A stretch of 64,000 nt of DNA, from positions 35,284-99,283 of the forward strand of contig JAZREP010000028.1 in assembly GCA_045660865.1 (NCBI GenBank). The letters are read 5' to 3'. A model generated the notes under the pieces. The model ran no database searches. It was not told where the DNA came from and was given only the letters and a program-made list of their open reading frames with translations. Made by a program: the position numbers and the translations under genes. This document shows positions 50,134 through 58,612 of the stretch, piece after piece. The stretch comes from CAZRRV01 sp045660865 (GTDB taxonomy: Bacteria; Bacillota; Clostridia; Oscillospirales; Acutalibacteraceae). Position 1 is the stretch's first letter. The number at the start of each line of letters is the position of its first letter.

Positions 50134-50772
50134 TTATTTTGTCCTTTCCTTTTCTAATTCGGCTTCCAGTTTATCAATTTTGGCAGAAAGCCTGCATAGT
50201 TCTTGGGCTACCGGGTCTGCAATATGAATCTGGTCCAAAGGAGACACCCTAACACCCTCACGTTTAACAACACGTGCAGGAACACCCACAACGGTTGTAT
50301 TGGGCGGAACATCGTGCAGTACAATGGCGCCTGCCGCCACACGAGAGCCTTCGCCTACTGTAATGGGGCCTAACACCTTTGCACCGGCGCTTATCATAAC
50401 GCCGTTTTTAATTGTTGGGTGGCGCTTACCTATATCCTTTCCCGTACCGCCGAGAGTAACACCTTGGTAAATTAGTACATCATCACCGATTTCGGCAGTT
50501 TCACCTATTACAACCCCTGTTCCGTGGTCTATTACCAGACGCTTACCAATCGTAGCGCCGGGGTGTATTTCTATACCTGTTTTCCTTACACAACGCTGTG
50601 AAATCCAGCGGGCAATAAAGTGCATATTATGTTGATGGAAAAAATGTGCCCTTCTGTACATACGCAGAGCCTTAACACCCGGATATAAAAGATAGATTTC
50701 CAAGCTGCTTCTTGCAGCAGGGTCACGCTCTTTTACAGCGGCAATATCCTCTTTTGCGTTTTTGAAAAACAT
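50134..50772 (-). CDS. cysE: serine O-acetyltransferase
   Basis: 212 residues, the short Gram-positive form. N-terminal helical part (ERDPAARSSLEIYLLYPGVKALRMYRRAHFF) then a left-handed beta-helix: GIEIHPGATIGKRLVIDHGTGVVIGETAEIGDDVLIYQGVTLGGTGK, with active-site DHG and His, then GKRHPTIKNGVMISAGAKVLGPITVG. It makes O-acetylserine for cysteine synthesis; a cysK is not in the window. AGAGGTGAAGG upstream of ATG. Confidence 0.97.
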   Translation of the reverse strand: MFFKNAKEDIAAVKERDPAARSSLEIYLLYPGVKALRMYRRAHFFHQHNMHFIARWISQRCVRKTGIEIHPGATIGKRLVIDHGTGVVIGETAEIGDDVLIYQGVTLGGTGKDIGKRHPTIKNGVMISAGAKVLGPITVGEGSRVAAGAIVLHDVPPNTTVVGVPARVVKREGVRVSPLDQIHIADPVAQELCRLSAKIDKLEAELEKERTK

Positions 50773-50804
50773 TTTCCTTCACCTCTTAAAACAAAATAAA
50801 AAAA

Positions 50805-51027
50805 CTCCGTCGAAATAATCGACGGAGGCGAATAGTCGCGGTTCCACTCCACTTTGTAACTCAATGCCTATAACGTGGCAAAACGCATAAGGATACTATT
50901 ATTTCCCCTTACGTGCTGGCGGGTGCATTCGCCTGTGTCCGCGCATTACCGCCCTTGCAGTCACGAGGCGGTATCCCTGTTTTTGCGGTGTCACCGGTTA
51001 CTTATCCCGATAAACGCATTTATTATT
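50805..51027 (-). promoter_or_regulatory. cysteine-specific T-box riboswitch leader of cysE-cysS
   Basis: On the minus strand the T-box core GTGGAACCGCGA (50847-50836) precedes a terminator CTCCGTCGA/TCGACGGAG (50805-50813 with 50819-50827) with a U-run. Stem I upstream includes an AGTA-type element and a specifier loop reading GACTGCAAG; the TGC codon (50959-50957) is Cys, matching the downstream genes. Uncharged tRNA-Cys would favour read-through. Confidence 0.92.
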
Positions 51028-51033
51028 TATTAT

Positions 51034-51061
51034 ATTATATACTTTTTTTCGGTTTTGTCTA
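51034..51061 (-). promoter_or_regulatory. promoter of the T-box operon
   Basis: Minus strand TAGACA (51056-51061), 16-bp spacer, TATAAT (51034-51039), about 7 bases before the estimated leader start. Confidence 0.7.
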
Positions 51062-51081
51062 CCCCTAAAGTAAAGATATTT

Positions 51082-51672
51082 TTATTTAGAGGGGTCAACA
51101 AACTCTTTGTTGTCCAACAAATATATAATGCCGGAAATTACAGCAAAAATTGCCGATACCCAAAGCAATACCGAGGTGGCAACGGGTAAAATTGTAGTAT
51201 TCCAAACTTTAGGCAATACATTAAGACCGATTATATAATAAGCCAACAGACCAAAGATTATTGAAGCCATTTGGCTTACGGTTTTCATTTTTCCCCAAAT
51301 ATTTGCGGCAATAACCTTAGCGCTATCGGATGAAACGACAACCAATCTAAGTGAGGAAATTAAAAACTCACGGAACAGAACAATGAACACTATCCAGGTT
51401 ACGCCCTGTCCTATACCACGATAGATAAAGCCGAGTAATGCAGCCGTTGTCAACATTTTATCTGCCAGCGGGTCCATAAATTTACCAAAGTTTGTAATAA
51501 GGTTATATTTTCTGGCGATTTGGCCGTCAAACATATCGGTTAAAGAGGCAGCGGCAAAAAGCACCAGCGCTACCAAATAATGAAGGTTGTTTGGCAGATT
51601 GATAAGCATAGCCGCCATAAAAAGCGGTGTTGCAATAATTCTAGCTATTGTTAATTTGTTGGGCAAATTCAT
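51082..51672 (-). CDS. pgsA: CDP-diacylglycerol--glycerol-3-phosphate 3-phosphatidyltransferase
   Basis: 196 residues, integral membrane. MNLPNKLTIARIIATPLF at the start and the CDP-alcohol phosphotransferase motif D-x2-D-G-x2-A-R-x8-G-x3-D-x3-D in SLTDMFDGQIARKYNLITNFGKFMDPLADK. About five transmembrane helices. It makes phosphatidylglycerophosphate. ATG overlaps the rimO stop; last gene of the recA group. Confidence 0.96.
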   Translation of the reverse strand: MNLPNKLTIARIIATPLFMAAMLINLPNNLHYLVALVLFAAASLTDMFDGQIARKYNLITNFGKFMDPLADKMLTTAALLGFIYRGIGQGVTWIVFIVLFREFLISSLRLVVVSSDSAKVIAANIWGKMKTVSQMASIIFGLLAYYIIGLNVLPKVWNTTILPVATSVLLWVSAIFAVISGIIYLLDNKEFVDPSK

Positions 51673-53006
51673 TATATTTTCTCTCCTAATAAATCATATT
51701 CTAAGCAGTCGTTAATCTTAACGTCTGCAAAATCGCCTATTTTTAAAGGCGTATTTGTTATAAAAAAGATTTTTCCGTCAACTTCGGGTGCATCACATTC
51801 GCTACGACCGAAATAGCATTTAATATAGTTGTCATACCCCTCTATCAGCACTTTGTAAACCTTGCCGAATTTTGCTTTGTTCTTTTCCTCAGCAATCAGC
51901 ATTTGCCTTTGCATAATATTTTCGGCACGGTTAACCTTTTCCTGCTCACTTAACTGGTCGGGAAACTCAGCAGCGGGGGTATCCTCCTCAGGCGAATAAG
52001 CAAAGCAGCCCAAACGATCAAACCGCTGGTCTTTTACAAACTCACAAAGCTCCTCGAATTCTTCCTTAGTTTCACCAGGGAAGCCGGTAATAAGTGTTGT
52101 ACGCAATGTAACACCGGGTATACTCTCGCGAAGCTTATTTAATAATTCTTCGAGCTTACTTTTGTTCCCACGGCGGTTCATTTTCTTTAAAATGCGGTCG
52201 TTACAATGCTGAATGGGGATATCAAAATATTTAACTAACTTCTTATTTTTAGCTACTAAGTCAATTAACTCGTCGGTAATGCGCTCAGGATATGTATAAA
52301 GTGTGCGCACCCATTCAATTCCGGGTATTTCGGTTAAAGCCTGCAACAGCTCGCAAAGTCGGGATTCACCATATAAATCCTCGCCATAGCGGGTAGTATC
52401 CTGAGCTATTACAATCAGCTCCTTCACACCGCTTTCAGCAAGACTTTTGGCCTCCCCTAATATATTTTCCATTGTACGGCTACGGAAACGACCCCTGATT
52501 TTAGGAATAGCGCAGTAGGTACAGCAATTATCACAACCCTCTGCAATCTTTAAATATGCAGTGTAAAAGGGTGTGGACAGCACACGCTCGCCCTCTAATG
52601 AAAACTCGGTTTTCTCACCATATTCATCATACGGCTCACCCTTTAGTGCGGCTTCGACAATTTTTGCAATATTTTTGTTAGCGCCAATACCGACAACCGC
52701 ATCAACCTCAGGAATTTCTTGCTTTATTTGTTCACGGTAGCGTTCAGCCAAGCAACCCGTGACAATAACGGCCTTTAATTTACCATCAGGTTTTAAGGCG
52801 GCAACCTCTAAAATATTTTCAATTGCCTCACGCTTTGCATCCTCAATAAACCCACAGGTGTTAATTATTACCGCATCGGCATCCCATTGATTACCGGTTA
52901 TGGTATAGCCGGCTTCGGTTAAGGTTGCCAGCATTTTTTCAGCATCGACCTGGTTTTTCGAGCAACCGAGTGAAACCAAGCCGACAGTTTGTCCTTTATT
53001 CTTCAA
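51672..53006 (-). CDS. rimO: ribosomal protein S12 methylthiotransferase RimO
   Basis: 444 residues from TTG 53006, inside the recX end (11-base overlap, GAGG 9 bases upstream). MTTase N-terminal domain with cluster Cys in SLGCSKNQVDAE, INTCGFIEDAK and VTGCLAERY; radical SAM motif CDNCCTYCAIPKIRGRFRSR; C-terminal TRAM domain. It adds methylthio to Asp of S12. Order recA-recX-rimO-pgsA is common in Clostridia. Confidence 0.96.
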   Translation of the reverse strand: MKNKGQTVGLVSLGCSKNQVDAEKMLATLTEAGYTITGNQWDADAVIINTCGFIEDAKREAIENILEVAALKPDGKLKAVIVTGCLAERYREQIKQEIPEVDAVVGIGANKNIAKIVEAALKGEPYDEYGEKTEFSLEGERVLSTPFYTAYLKIAEGCDNCCTYCAIPKIRGRFRSRTMENILGEAKSLAESGVKELIVIAQDTTRYGEDLYGESRLCELLQALTEIPGIEWVRTLYTYPERITDELIDLVAKNKKLVKYFDIPIQHCNDRILKKMNRRGNKSKLEELLNKLRESIPGVTLRTTLITGFPGETKEEFEELCEFVKDQRFDRLGCFAYSPEEDTPAAEFPDQLSEQEKVNRAENIMQRQMLIAEEKNKAKFGKVYKVLIEGYDNYIKCYFGRSECDAPEVDGKIFFITNTPLKIGDFADVKINDCLEYDLLGEKI

Positions 53007-53616
53007 ACTCTAAATCCTCTTTGATTTCTTTTAATGCCTGTTTAATATCGGAATGTGAAAAGCCCCGGCGCAACAGCGCTTGATATGTGCGGCGCAAGTC
53101 ATCTTGATTACCGATTTTTGTGGCATACTTTTTTTCAATTAGTGCTTTTGCCGCAGCAACGCCATCATACTGAACACCCTCTAAGGCTTGTTCAATCTGG
53201 TCACGCGCCAAGCCTTTTTGCATAAGTTTTTGCTTTGCAAGGCGCATTGACATTCCTTGTTCTTTTATCATTCTCTCCGCCTTGCGAGTGGCATAAGCCT
53301 CGTCGTTTATAAGTCCCAGTTCAGTCATACGCTCAACTGCGAAACTAATGTACTCCGGCTCAAACTTACCGTACAATTTGTCGGCTAATTCCTTTGCCGA
53401 ATAATCACGGCGTTCTAAATACCACAAGCAACGAGATTTTGCCCTTTGCTTTTGAGAGGCGGCATATATTTTTTTAGCATCCTCTTCGGTTAATTCCATA
53501 CCTGCTTTAAGGTTATGATTTTCCGCAATATCACGGTCTATCGGTAAAACCTTGCCGGTATTAAAAATAACGTTGTACAGATGCCCTTTTTGCACCTTTA
53601 ATTCTTTGATTTGCAT
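52996..53616 (-). CDS. recX: regulatory protein RecX
   Basis: 206 residues. CLWYLERRDYSAKELADKLYGKFEPEYISFAVERMTELGLINDEAYATRKAERMI and the later RRGFSHSDIKQALKEI show the repeated three-helix modules of RecX. It modulates RecA filaments. ATG overlaps the recA stop (TAATG), giving near-stoichiometric coupling. Confidence 0.94.
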   Translation of the reverse strand: MQIKELKVQKGHLYNVIFNTGKVLPIDRDIAENHNLKAGMELTEEDAKKIYAASQKQRAKSRCLWYLERRDYSAKELADKLYGKFEPEYISFAVERMTELGLINDEAYATRKAERMIKEQGMSMRLAKQKLMQKGLARDQIEQALEGVQYDGVAAAKALIEKKYATKIGNQDDLRRTYQALLRRGFSHSDIKQALKEIKEDLEFEE

Positions 53617-54722
53617 TAGTCGTCAAAGGCTACGTCAATATTGACCTTTTTAGCAGGTGCTGCAGGCGCTGTGTCTGTGGCGGGTGCTGTGTCGGCAGCG
53701 GGTGCATTTACCTTAATGCCAACCTTCTGCTCGGCAATAACTGCCATAATCTTTTCTTCGATTTCCTTGCGGATATCTTCGTTATCCATAATGAATTTCT
53801 TAGCATTATCACGGCCTTGACCGATACGGTTTTCACCGTAATAGAACCAAGCGCCCGAACGGCGTACAATATCAAATTTTGTTGCAAGGTCGATAATTTC
53901 ACCGTCACGGGAAATGCCCTTGCCGTAAAGAATATCGAACTCAGCCTCTCTGAAAGGCGGAGCAATCTTATTTTTCACTACCTTAACCTTTGTGCGGTTA
54001 CCGACAGTTTCGGTGCCAACCTTAATAGCTTCGGAACGGCGAACATCAATACGTACTGTTGAGTAGAATTTCAATGCACGACCGCCTGTTGTAGTTTCGG
54101 TCGGACCATAGAATACGCCAACCTTTTCACGCAACTGGTTGATAAAAATAGCAATACAGTTTGATTTGCCGATTGCACCTGTCAGCTTACGGAGTGCCTG
54201 TGACATAAGTCTTGCTTGAAGGCCTACGTGAGAGTCACCCATTTCGCCTTCAATTTCAGCCTTGGGTACCAATGCTGCAACCGAGTCAACAATAATTACG
54301 TCAATTGCACCTGAGCGTACAAGTGCTTCGGTAATTTCGAGTGCTTGCTCGCCTGCATCGGGCTGAGAAACCAACAGCGAATCAATATCAACACCCAAGT
54401 TTGCCGCATAAACAGGGTCCAATGCGTGCTCAACGTCGATAAACGCAACCTCACCGCCCAGCTTTTGAGCCTCAGCGGCAACGTGCAAAGCAATAGTAGT
54501 TTTACCTGAAGATTCGGGTCCGTAAATTTCAACTATACGGCCACGGGGCAAACCGCCTATTCCCAAAGCAATGTCCAATGTCAGCGAGCCTGTAGGAATA
54601 TGCTCAACAGCCATATCGGTTTTGGCGCCCAGTTTCATTACTGTGCCTTTACCATAGGTTTTTTCAAGTTGGCTTATCGCCGTTTCAAGTGCTTTTTCCT
54701 TATCGCTAAATTTTTCAGCCAT
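53616..54722 (-). CDS. recA: recombinase RecA
   Basis: 368 residues. EKTYGKGTVMKLG, Walker A GPESSGKTTIALH, IDVEHALDPVYAANLGVDIDSLLVSQPD, SVAALVPKAEIEGEMGD, NQLREKVGVFYGPTETTTGGRALKFY and the C-terminal Ala/Pro-rich acidic tail ending VDIAFDD-like. AAAGGGGAAAG upstream. I saw no LexA box in the 28 bases separating it from prmC, so induction may come from the operon promoter. Confidence 0.98.
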   Translation of the reverse strand: MAEKFSDKEKALETAISQLEKTYGKGTVMKLGAKTDMAVEHIPTGSLTLDIALGIGGLPRGRIVEIYGPESSGKTTIALHVAAEAQKLGGEVAFIDVEHALDPVYAANLGVDIDSLLVSQPDAGEQALEITEALVRSGAIDVIIVDSVAALVPKAEIEGEMGDSHVGLQARLMSQALRKLTGAIGKSNCIAIFINQLREKVGVFYGPTETTTGGRALKFYSTVRIDVRRSEAIKVGTETVGNRTKVKVVKNKIAPPFREAEFDILYGKGISRDGEIIDLATKFDIVRRSGAWFYYGENRIGQGRDNAKKFIMDNEDIRKEIEEKIMAVIAEQKVGIKVNAPAADTAPATDTAPAAPAKKVNIDVAFDD

Positions 54723-54750
54723 TTTTCTTTCCCCTTTATTTTATATTAAG

Positions 54751-55518
54751 TTAAATTGTATACTCCGCTAAAATAACACGATTGTTGCCGCCATAGTCTT
54801 TATAGCAGACAATGTTTTTATACCCTGCCTCTTCTAAAATACTTGTAACGCTTTTTCTTTGGTCGTAACCGATTTCGAGCATAAGTTTTCCGTTCGGCGC
54901 TAAATTTGATTTGTAAATTTCAGCAATATTTCGGTAAAAATTAAGCCCGTCTTCGCCGCCGTCTAAGGCAAGGCGAGGTTCTTTTTGAACCTCTACAGAG
55001 AGCGAATCCAGCTCTTTTGTTCTAATATAGGGCGGGTTAGAAAGAATTAAATCAAACTGACCCTTAACTCCCTTTAAAATATCGGCATTTATTGCCGTAA
55101 CCTTTGCATTGTTATATTCTATGTTTTTTTGCAAATAAGAATATGCCGTACAGGACAGTTCCACCGCCGTAACTTCACAGTTAGAATTTTTAGCTACCGC
55201 TACCGAAATACAACCGCTGCCGGCACATAAATCGAGCACCTTGGCAGAAGGCTTGTCCTTTAAAAATTCAAGCGCTTTTTCAACCAAAATTTCTGTATCT
55301 GGTCTAGGTATTAACACCCCTTCGCCTACTAAAAAAGGCAGGCCGAAAAATTCCCATTCGCCTAAAATATATTGCAAAGGCTCGCCCGATATCCGCCTTT
55401 GCACAGCCGTTTCAATTTCGTTATCCTGTAACGAAATCAGCTGTGCCGCTTCAAAAGCGGCCGCCTCAATACCTGCGGCTTGCAAGCGGCGGCGTATGTC
55501 TTCTTTTTTATTCTGCAT
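54751..55518 (-). CDS. prmC: peptide chain release factor N5-glutamine methyltransferase
   Basis: 255 residues, slightly short. N-terminal helical domain (RRRLQAAGIEAAAFEAAQLI, QRRISGEPLQYILGEWEFFGLPF), then LIPRPDTEILVEKAL, SAM motif VLDLCAGSGCISVAVAKN and the catalytic NPPYI in DLILSNPPYIRTKEL. It methylates the GGQ Gln of RF1/RF2. prfA, its usual neighbour, is absent; it overlaps yqhQ by 11 bases. Confidence 0.96.
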   Translation of the reverse strand: MQNKKEDIRRRLQAAGIEAAAFEAAQLISLQDNEIETAVQRRISGEPLQYILGEWEFFGLPFLVGEGVLIPRPDTEILVEKALEFLKDKPSAKVLDLCAGSGCISVAVAKNSNCEVTAVELSCTAYSYLQKNIEYNNAKVTAINADILKGVKGQFDLILSNPPYIRTKELDSLSVEVQKEPRLALDGGEDGLNFYRNIAEIYKSNLAPNGKLMLEIGYDQRKSVTSILEEAGYKNIVCYKDYGGNNRVILAEYTI

Positions 55519-56440
55519 CTTTTTTATGCAACACCGCTTCTACCGAAGCAATGGCAACCTCCATCATATCGTCATCCGGCTCTCGTGTGGTAATGCGCTG
55601 CATCCACATTCCCGGAGCGGAAACAATTTTAGTAAAAAGGTTATCATATTTTCCGCAGATTTTTAGCAGCTCGTACCCTACGGCACAAACTACCGGAATC
55701 ATCAGTAACTTAATGATTACCCAAAGCCAGCGTATATCTGCAAGTGTTGGAAAAACAGCAATTAGAATGCCGTTTAAAACTATACTCAGTACTACCATAA
55801 TAAGTAAAAAGGATGTTCCGCAACGTGGATGAAAACGGCTCATTTCACGCACGTTTTCAACCTTTAACTCCAATCCCTTTTCATAACAGAAAATTGTTTT
55901 ATGCTCTGCACCGTGGTATTGGAACAAACGCTTTATATCCTTCATACATGAAATTGCCAATGAATAGCCCACAAACAAGGCAATTTTAATTATTCCTTCA
56001 AACAATGTTTTTATGGCTGTAATATCTGCGCCGACAAGTCTGCGAAGCAAATCAAACAAATAAGACGGAAGCCACAAGAAAAGCAATACCGCAAGGCCTA
56101 CGCCAAGCACACTTGAAACCACCGAAACTATTGCCATTAAGACACCGCTTAATTTTTCGGGTTCCTTACCCTCTTGCTCAACCTCGGTCATACCCGAAAG
56201 GTCCATTGAGCGCATTAAGGCTTTATAACCGGTTATCATTGATTCAATAAAATTTACAACGCCTCTGATAATCGGGAAACCGAAAAATTTATATTTATCC
56301 TTTATGTGTTTTTCTGCAACATCTTCAATTATTATTTCGCCCTTTGTATTGCGTACCGCTAATGCAGTCTTATCGGGGCCTCGCATCATAACGCCCTCAA
56401 CGAGCGCCTGTCCACCGATACTGATACACTTGTTCTCCAT
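55508..56440 (-). CDS. yqhQ: YqhQ-type DUF1385 membrane protein
   Basis: 310 residues. IGGQALVEGVMMRGPDKTALAVRNTKGEI at the N-terminus and FQYHGAEHKTIFCYEKGLELKVENVREMSRFHPRCGTSFLLIMVVLSI (His and Cys-rich motif) are diagnostic of DUF1385. Five or so transmembrane helices. It commonly precedes prmC in Firmicutes; biochemical role is not established. ATG overlaps the histidine kinase stop (TAATG). Confidence 0.92.
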   Translation of the reverse strand: MENKCISIGGQALVEGVMMRGPDKTALAVRNTKGEIIIEDVAEKHIKDKYKFFGFPIIRGVVNFIESMITGYKALMRSMDLSGMTEVEQEGKEPEKLSGVLMAIVSVVSSVLGVGLAVLLFLWLPSYLFDLLRRLVGADITAIKTLFEGIIKIALFVGYSLAISCMKDIKRLFQYHGAEHKTIFCYEKGLELKVENVREMSRFHPRCGTSFLLIMVVLSIVLNGILIAVFPTLADIRWLWVIIKLLMIPVVCAVGYELLKICGKYDNLFTKIVSAPGMWMQRITTREPDDDMMEVAIASVEAVLHKKDAE

Positions 56441-57864
56441 TACTGTTGTTCCTCTTTTTCTAATAATGCAAGTACTATTGTGACGGTAGTGCCTACCCCT
56501 TCTTCACTCTCTAAAAGCAGCAAGCCGTTATGCTGTTTAATAATCTCATCTGCCATAGCAAGACCTATACCCGAGCCACGCACATTTTTATTGGCTTTGT
56601 AGAATTTTTCCTTAACATGGTCTAAATCCTTCGGGTTGATACCCACACCCGTATCACTTACCGTGATACGCACACAGCCATCTTCCTTAACGGCACCCAC
56701 AGTAACGCTGCCACCCGCATTTGAATACTTAATAGCATTGTCTATAACATTTATAAAGACCTGCTTAATGCGGTTTTGGTCAACCATAACCTGAGCTGCA
56801 TCGGCTGTTTGCACATAGGTTAAATGTATATCCTGCTGTTTGGCGGTTTCTCTATACATATATACCGCTTCTTCAAGCAGATTTATGATATTTATTTCAG
56901 AAATATTAAGCGAAAGTTTGCCCGATTGCATACGGGAAAAGTCCAAAAGCTCCTCTACCAATCCTGAAAGCCTGTCAGCCTCGCCTAAAATAATGTCGGT
57001 GCCACGGCGAACAATTTCGTCATCACTGCCGATTGACATTTTTACAGTTTCACCCCAACCACGAATGGCAGTTAAAGGTGTACGCAACTCGTGCGACACG
57101 CTGGAAATAAAATCGTTTTTAATGGTATCGGCATTTTTAAGTTCGCTTGCCATATAGTTAATGCTCTGGCAAAGCTCGGCTATTTCATCGTCACCATCTG
57201 TGTTTAAATCGGTATCCATATTTCCAAGCGCAATTTTGCGAGCCGCATCACTAACCTGTTGTACAGGTTGGATAATAGATTTTATGAAATACAGACCAGA
57301 ACCCATAGTAATAGCAATAATTACAAGACCGATAAATATTGATATGCCGTAAGTAAACAAAATCTGCTTACTTATTTCACGCATTGATAAAACATAACGC
57401 ACAGCACCGTTTGAGCCGGAGCCGAAGTCGGTTAAAAGTATCGTGCCTGCGAGTATTTTCTCCCCTGTTGCCGAGCGCCCCTCCCAAATGGCAGAGCCTT
57501 CTTTAGAGGCTAGTGCCTGTGTAAAATCGGGCATTTCGGTTTCACTGGGTGCAAAACCGTGGGTTGATACCACCATATATCCGTTTGAGTCTATTACTTG
57601 TACTTCCATACGGTCCTTAAACTGAAAATTCTTAACAACCGTTTGAGCCCTGTTGTAAAACTCTTCCTTAGAAGCAACCGCCAGTACCTCAAAGGGTTTT
57701 ATATAATCCTCTGCTACTGCACGGACACCGCTGAAATACACGTTTCTTACTAAAACAAGCACGATTAACTCAGCGACTATTACGGCGGCAATAACTACGG
57801 TGAGTACATTAAGTATCCACCGACGAGTAATTGAGCCTAATTTGATTTTAAACAACTGGCGCAT
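56440..57864 (-). CDS. sensor histidine kinase (two-component, PhoR/WalK-like)
   Basis: 474 residues. Transmembrane helix (about 15-37), extracytoplasmic sensor with Cache-like traits (38-165), second helix (170-193), HAMP (PVQQVSDAARKIALGNMDTDL), HisKA with phospho-His in SSVSHELRTPLTAIRGWGE, and HATPase with N box (NVIDNAIKYS), G1 (VSDTGVGI) and G2 (GSGIGLAMADEI). Follows its response regulator after 38 bases. Strong AAAGGAGG. Its signal may involve the upstream lipoprotein (inference from operon). Confidence 0.95.
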   Translation of the reverse strand: MRQLFKIKLGSITRRWILNVLTVVIAAVIVAELIVLVLVRNVYFSGVRAVAEDYIKPFEVLAVASKEEFYNRAQTVVKNFQFKDRMEVQVIDSNGYMVVSTHGFAPSETEMPDFTQALASKEGSAIWEGRSATGEKILAGTILLTDFGSGSNGAVRYVLSMREISKQILFTYGISIFIGLVIIAITMGSGLYFIKSIIQPVQQVSDAARKIALGNMDTDLNTDGDDEIAELCQSINYMASELKNADTIKNDFISSVSHELRTPLTAIRGWGETVKMSIGSDDEIVRRGTDIILGEADRLSGLVEELLDFSRMQSGKLSLNISEINIINLLEEAVYMYRETAKQQDIHLTYVQTADAAQVMVDQNRIKQVFINVIDNAIKYSNAGGSVTVGAVKEDGCVRITVSDTGVGINPKDLDHVKEKFYKANKNVRGSGIGLAMADEIIKQHNGLLLLESEEGVGTTVTIVLALLEKEEQQ

Positions 57865-57902
57865 ACTGCCGCCTCCTTTTCAAATTTTTATTTATCGTTA
57901 AT

Positions 57903-58607
57903 TTAAGCGCAACACCATTTATATCCCATACCCCAAACGGTAATCAAATATTTGGGGTGTGACGGGTCATCCTCAAGCTTCATACGCAAGCGGCGGATGT
58001 TTACATCCACTATTTTCTCCTCACCGAAGAAAGATTCACCCCAAACACGATTTAATATATCGGTACGGCTAAGCGCAATATCGGGGTTTGAGAAAAAGTA
58101 TTCAACAATTTGAAATTCCACCTGTGTTAATTCAATATTTTTGCCGTTTTTAAGCAAAGTTCTGCGGCGCATATCCAACACAAACTCGCCCGAGTTAATT
58201 TTATCCTCCACAGTTGATTTGCTTTTTGCCTTTTGCACTTCTACACGGCGGTAGAGTGAGTCAACACGGGCGTTAAGCTCGGTAGGACTGAAGGGTTTTG
58301 TTATGTAGTCATCTGCGCCCAGCATAAGACCGCTGATTTTATCCATTTCCATAGACCTTGCAGTAAGCATAATGATTCCCAGTTCCTCAGAACGTTTGCG
58401 AAGCTCTTTGCAAACCTGAAAACCGTCCATACCCGGCATAGAAATATCCAAAAGGGCAATATCAAAGCTTTCGGGGTCGCTGTCATATATTTTCAGCGCC
58501 TCCTCGCCCGATGCCGCCTCAACGGTGTCATAACCTATACGGCGTAAATTAATCACTTCAAACTCACGGATTGCCGCTTCATCCTCAACGATTAATATTT
58601 TTTTCAT
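57903..58607 (-). CDS. OmpR-family response regulator
   Basis: 234 residues. Receiver: acidic pocket VEDE, phospho-Asp in IALLDISMPGMDG (about residue 54), Thr in IIMLTARS, Lys in DDYITKPFSPTEL. The C-terminal winged helix shows LTQVEFQIVEYFFSNPDIALSRTDILNRVWG and VDVNIRRLRMKLEDDPSHPKYLITVWGMGYKW. Pairs with the downstream kinase; 5 bases after the lipoprotein gene. GGAGGAGTAAGG upstream. Confidence 0.96.
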   Translation of the reverse strand: MKKILIVEDEAAIREFEVINLRRIGYDTVEAASGEEALKIYDSDPESFDIALLDISMPGMDGFQVCKELRKRSEELGIIMLTARSMEMDKISGLMLGADDYITKPFSPTELNARVDSLYRRVEVQKAKSKSTVEDKINSGEFVLDMRRRTLLKNGKNIELTQVEFQIVEYFFSNPDIALSRTDILNRVWGESFFGEEKIVDVNIRRLRMKLEDDPSHPKYLITVWGMGYKWCCA

Positions 58608-58612
58608 AATCC

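Noticed and set aside
51062..51094. Stem CCCC..TAAA/TTTAGGGG at the pgsA end as a terminator
   Set aside because: It has a two-base bulge and no U-run; insufficient to call.
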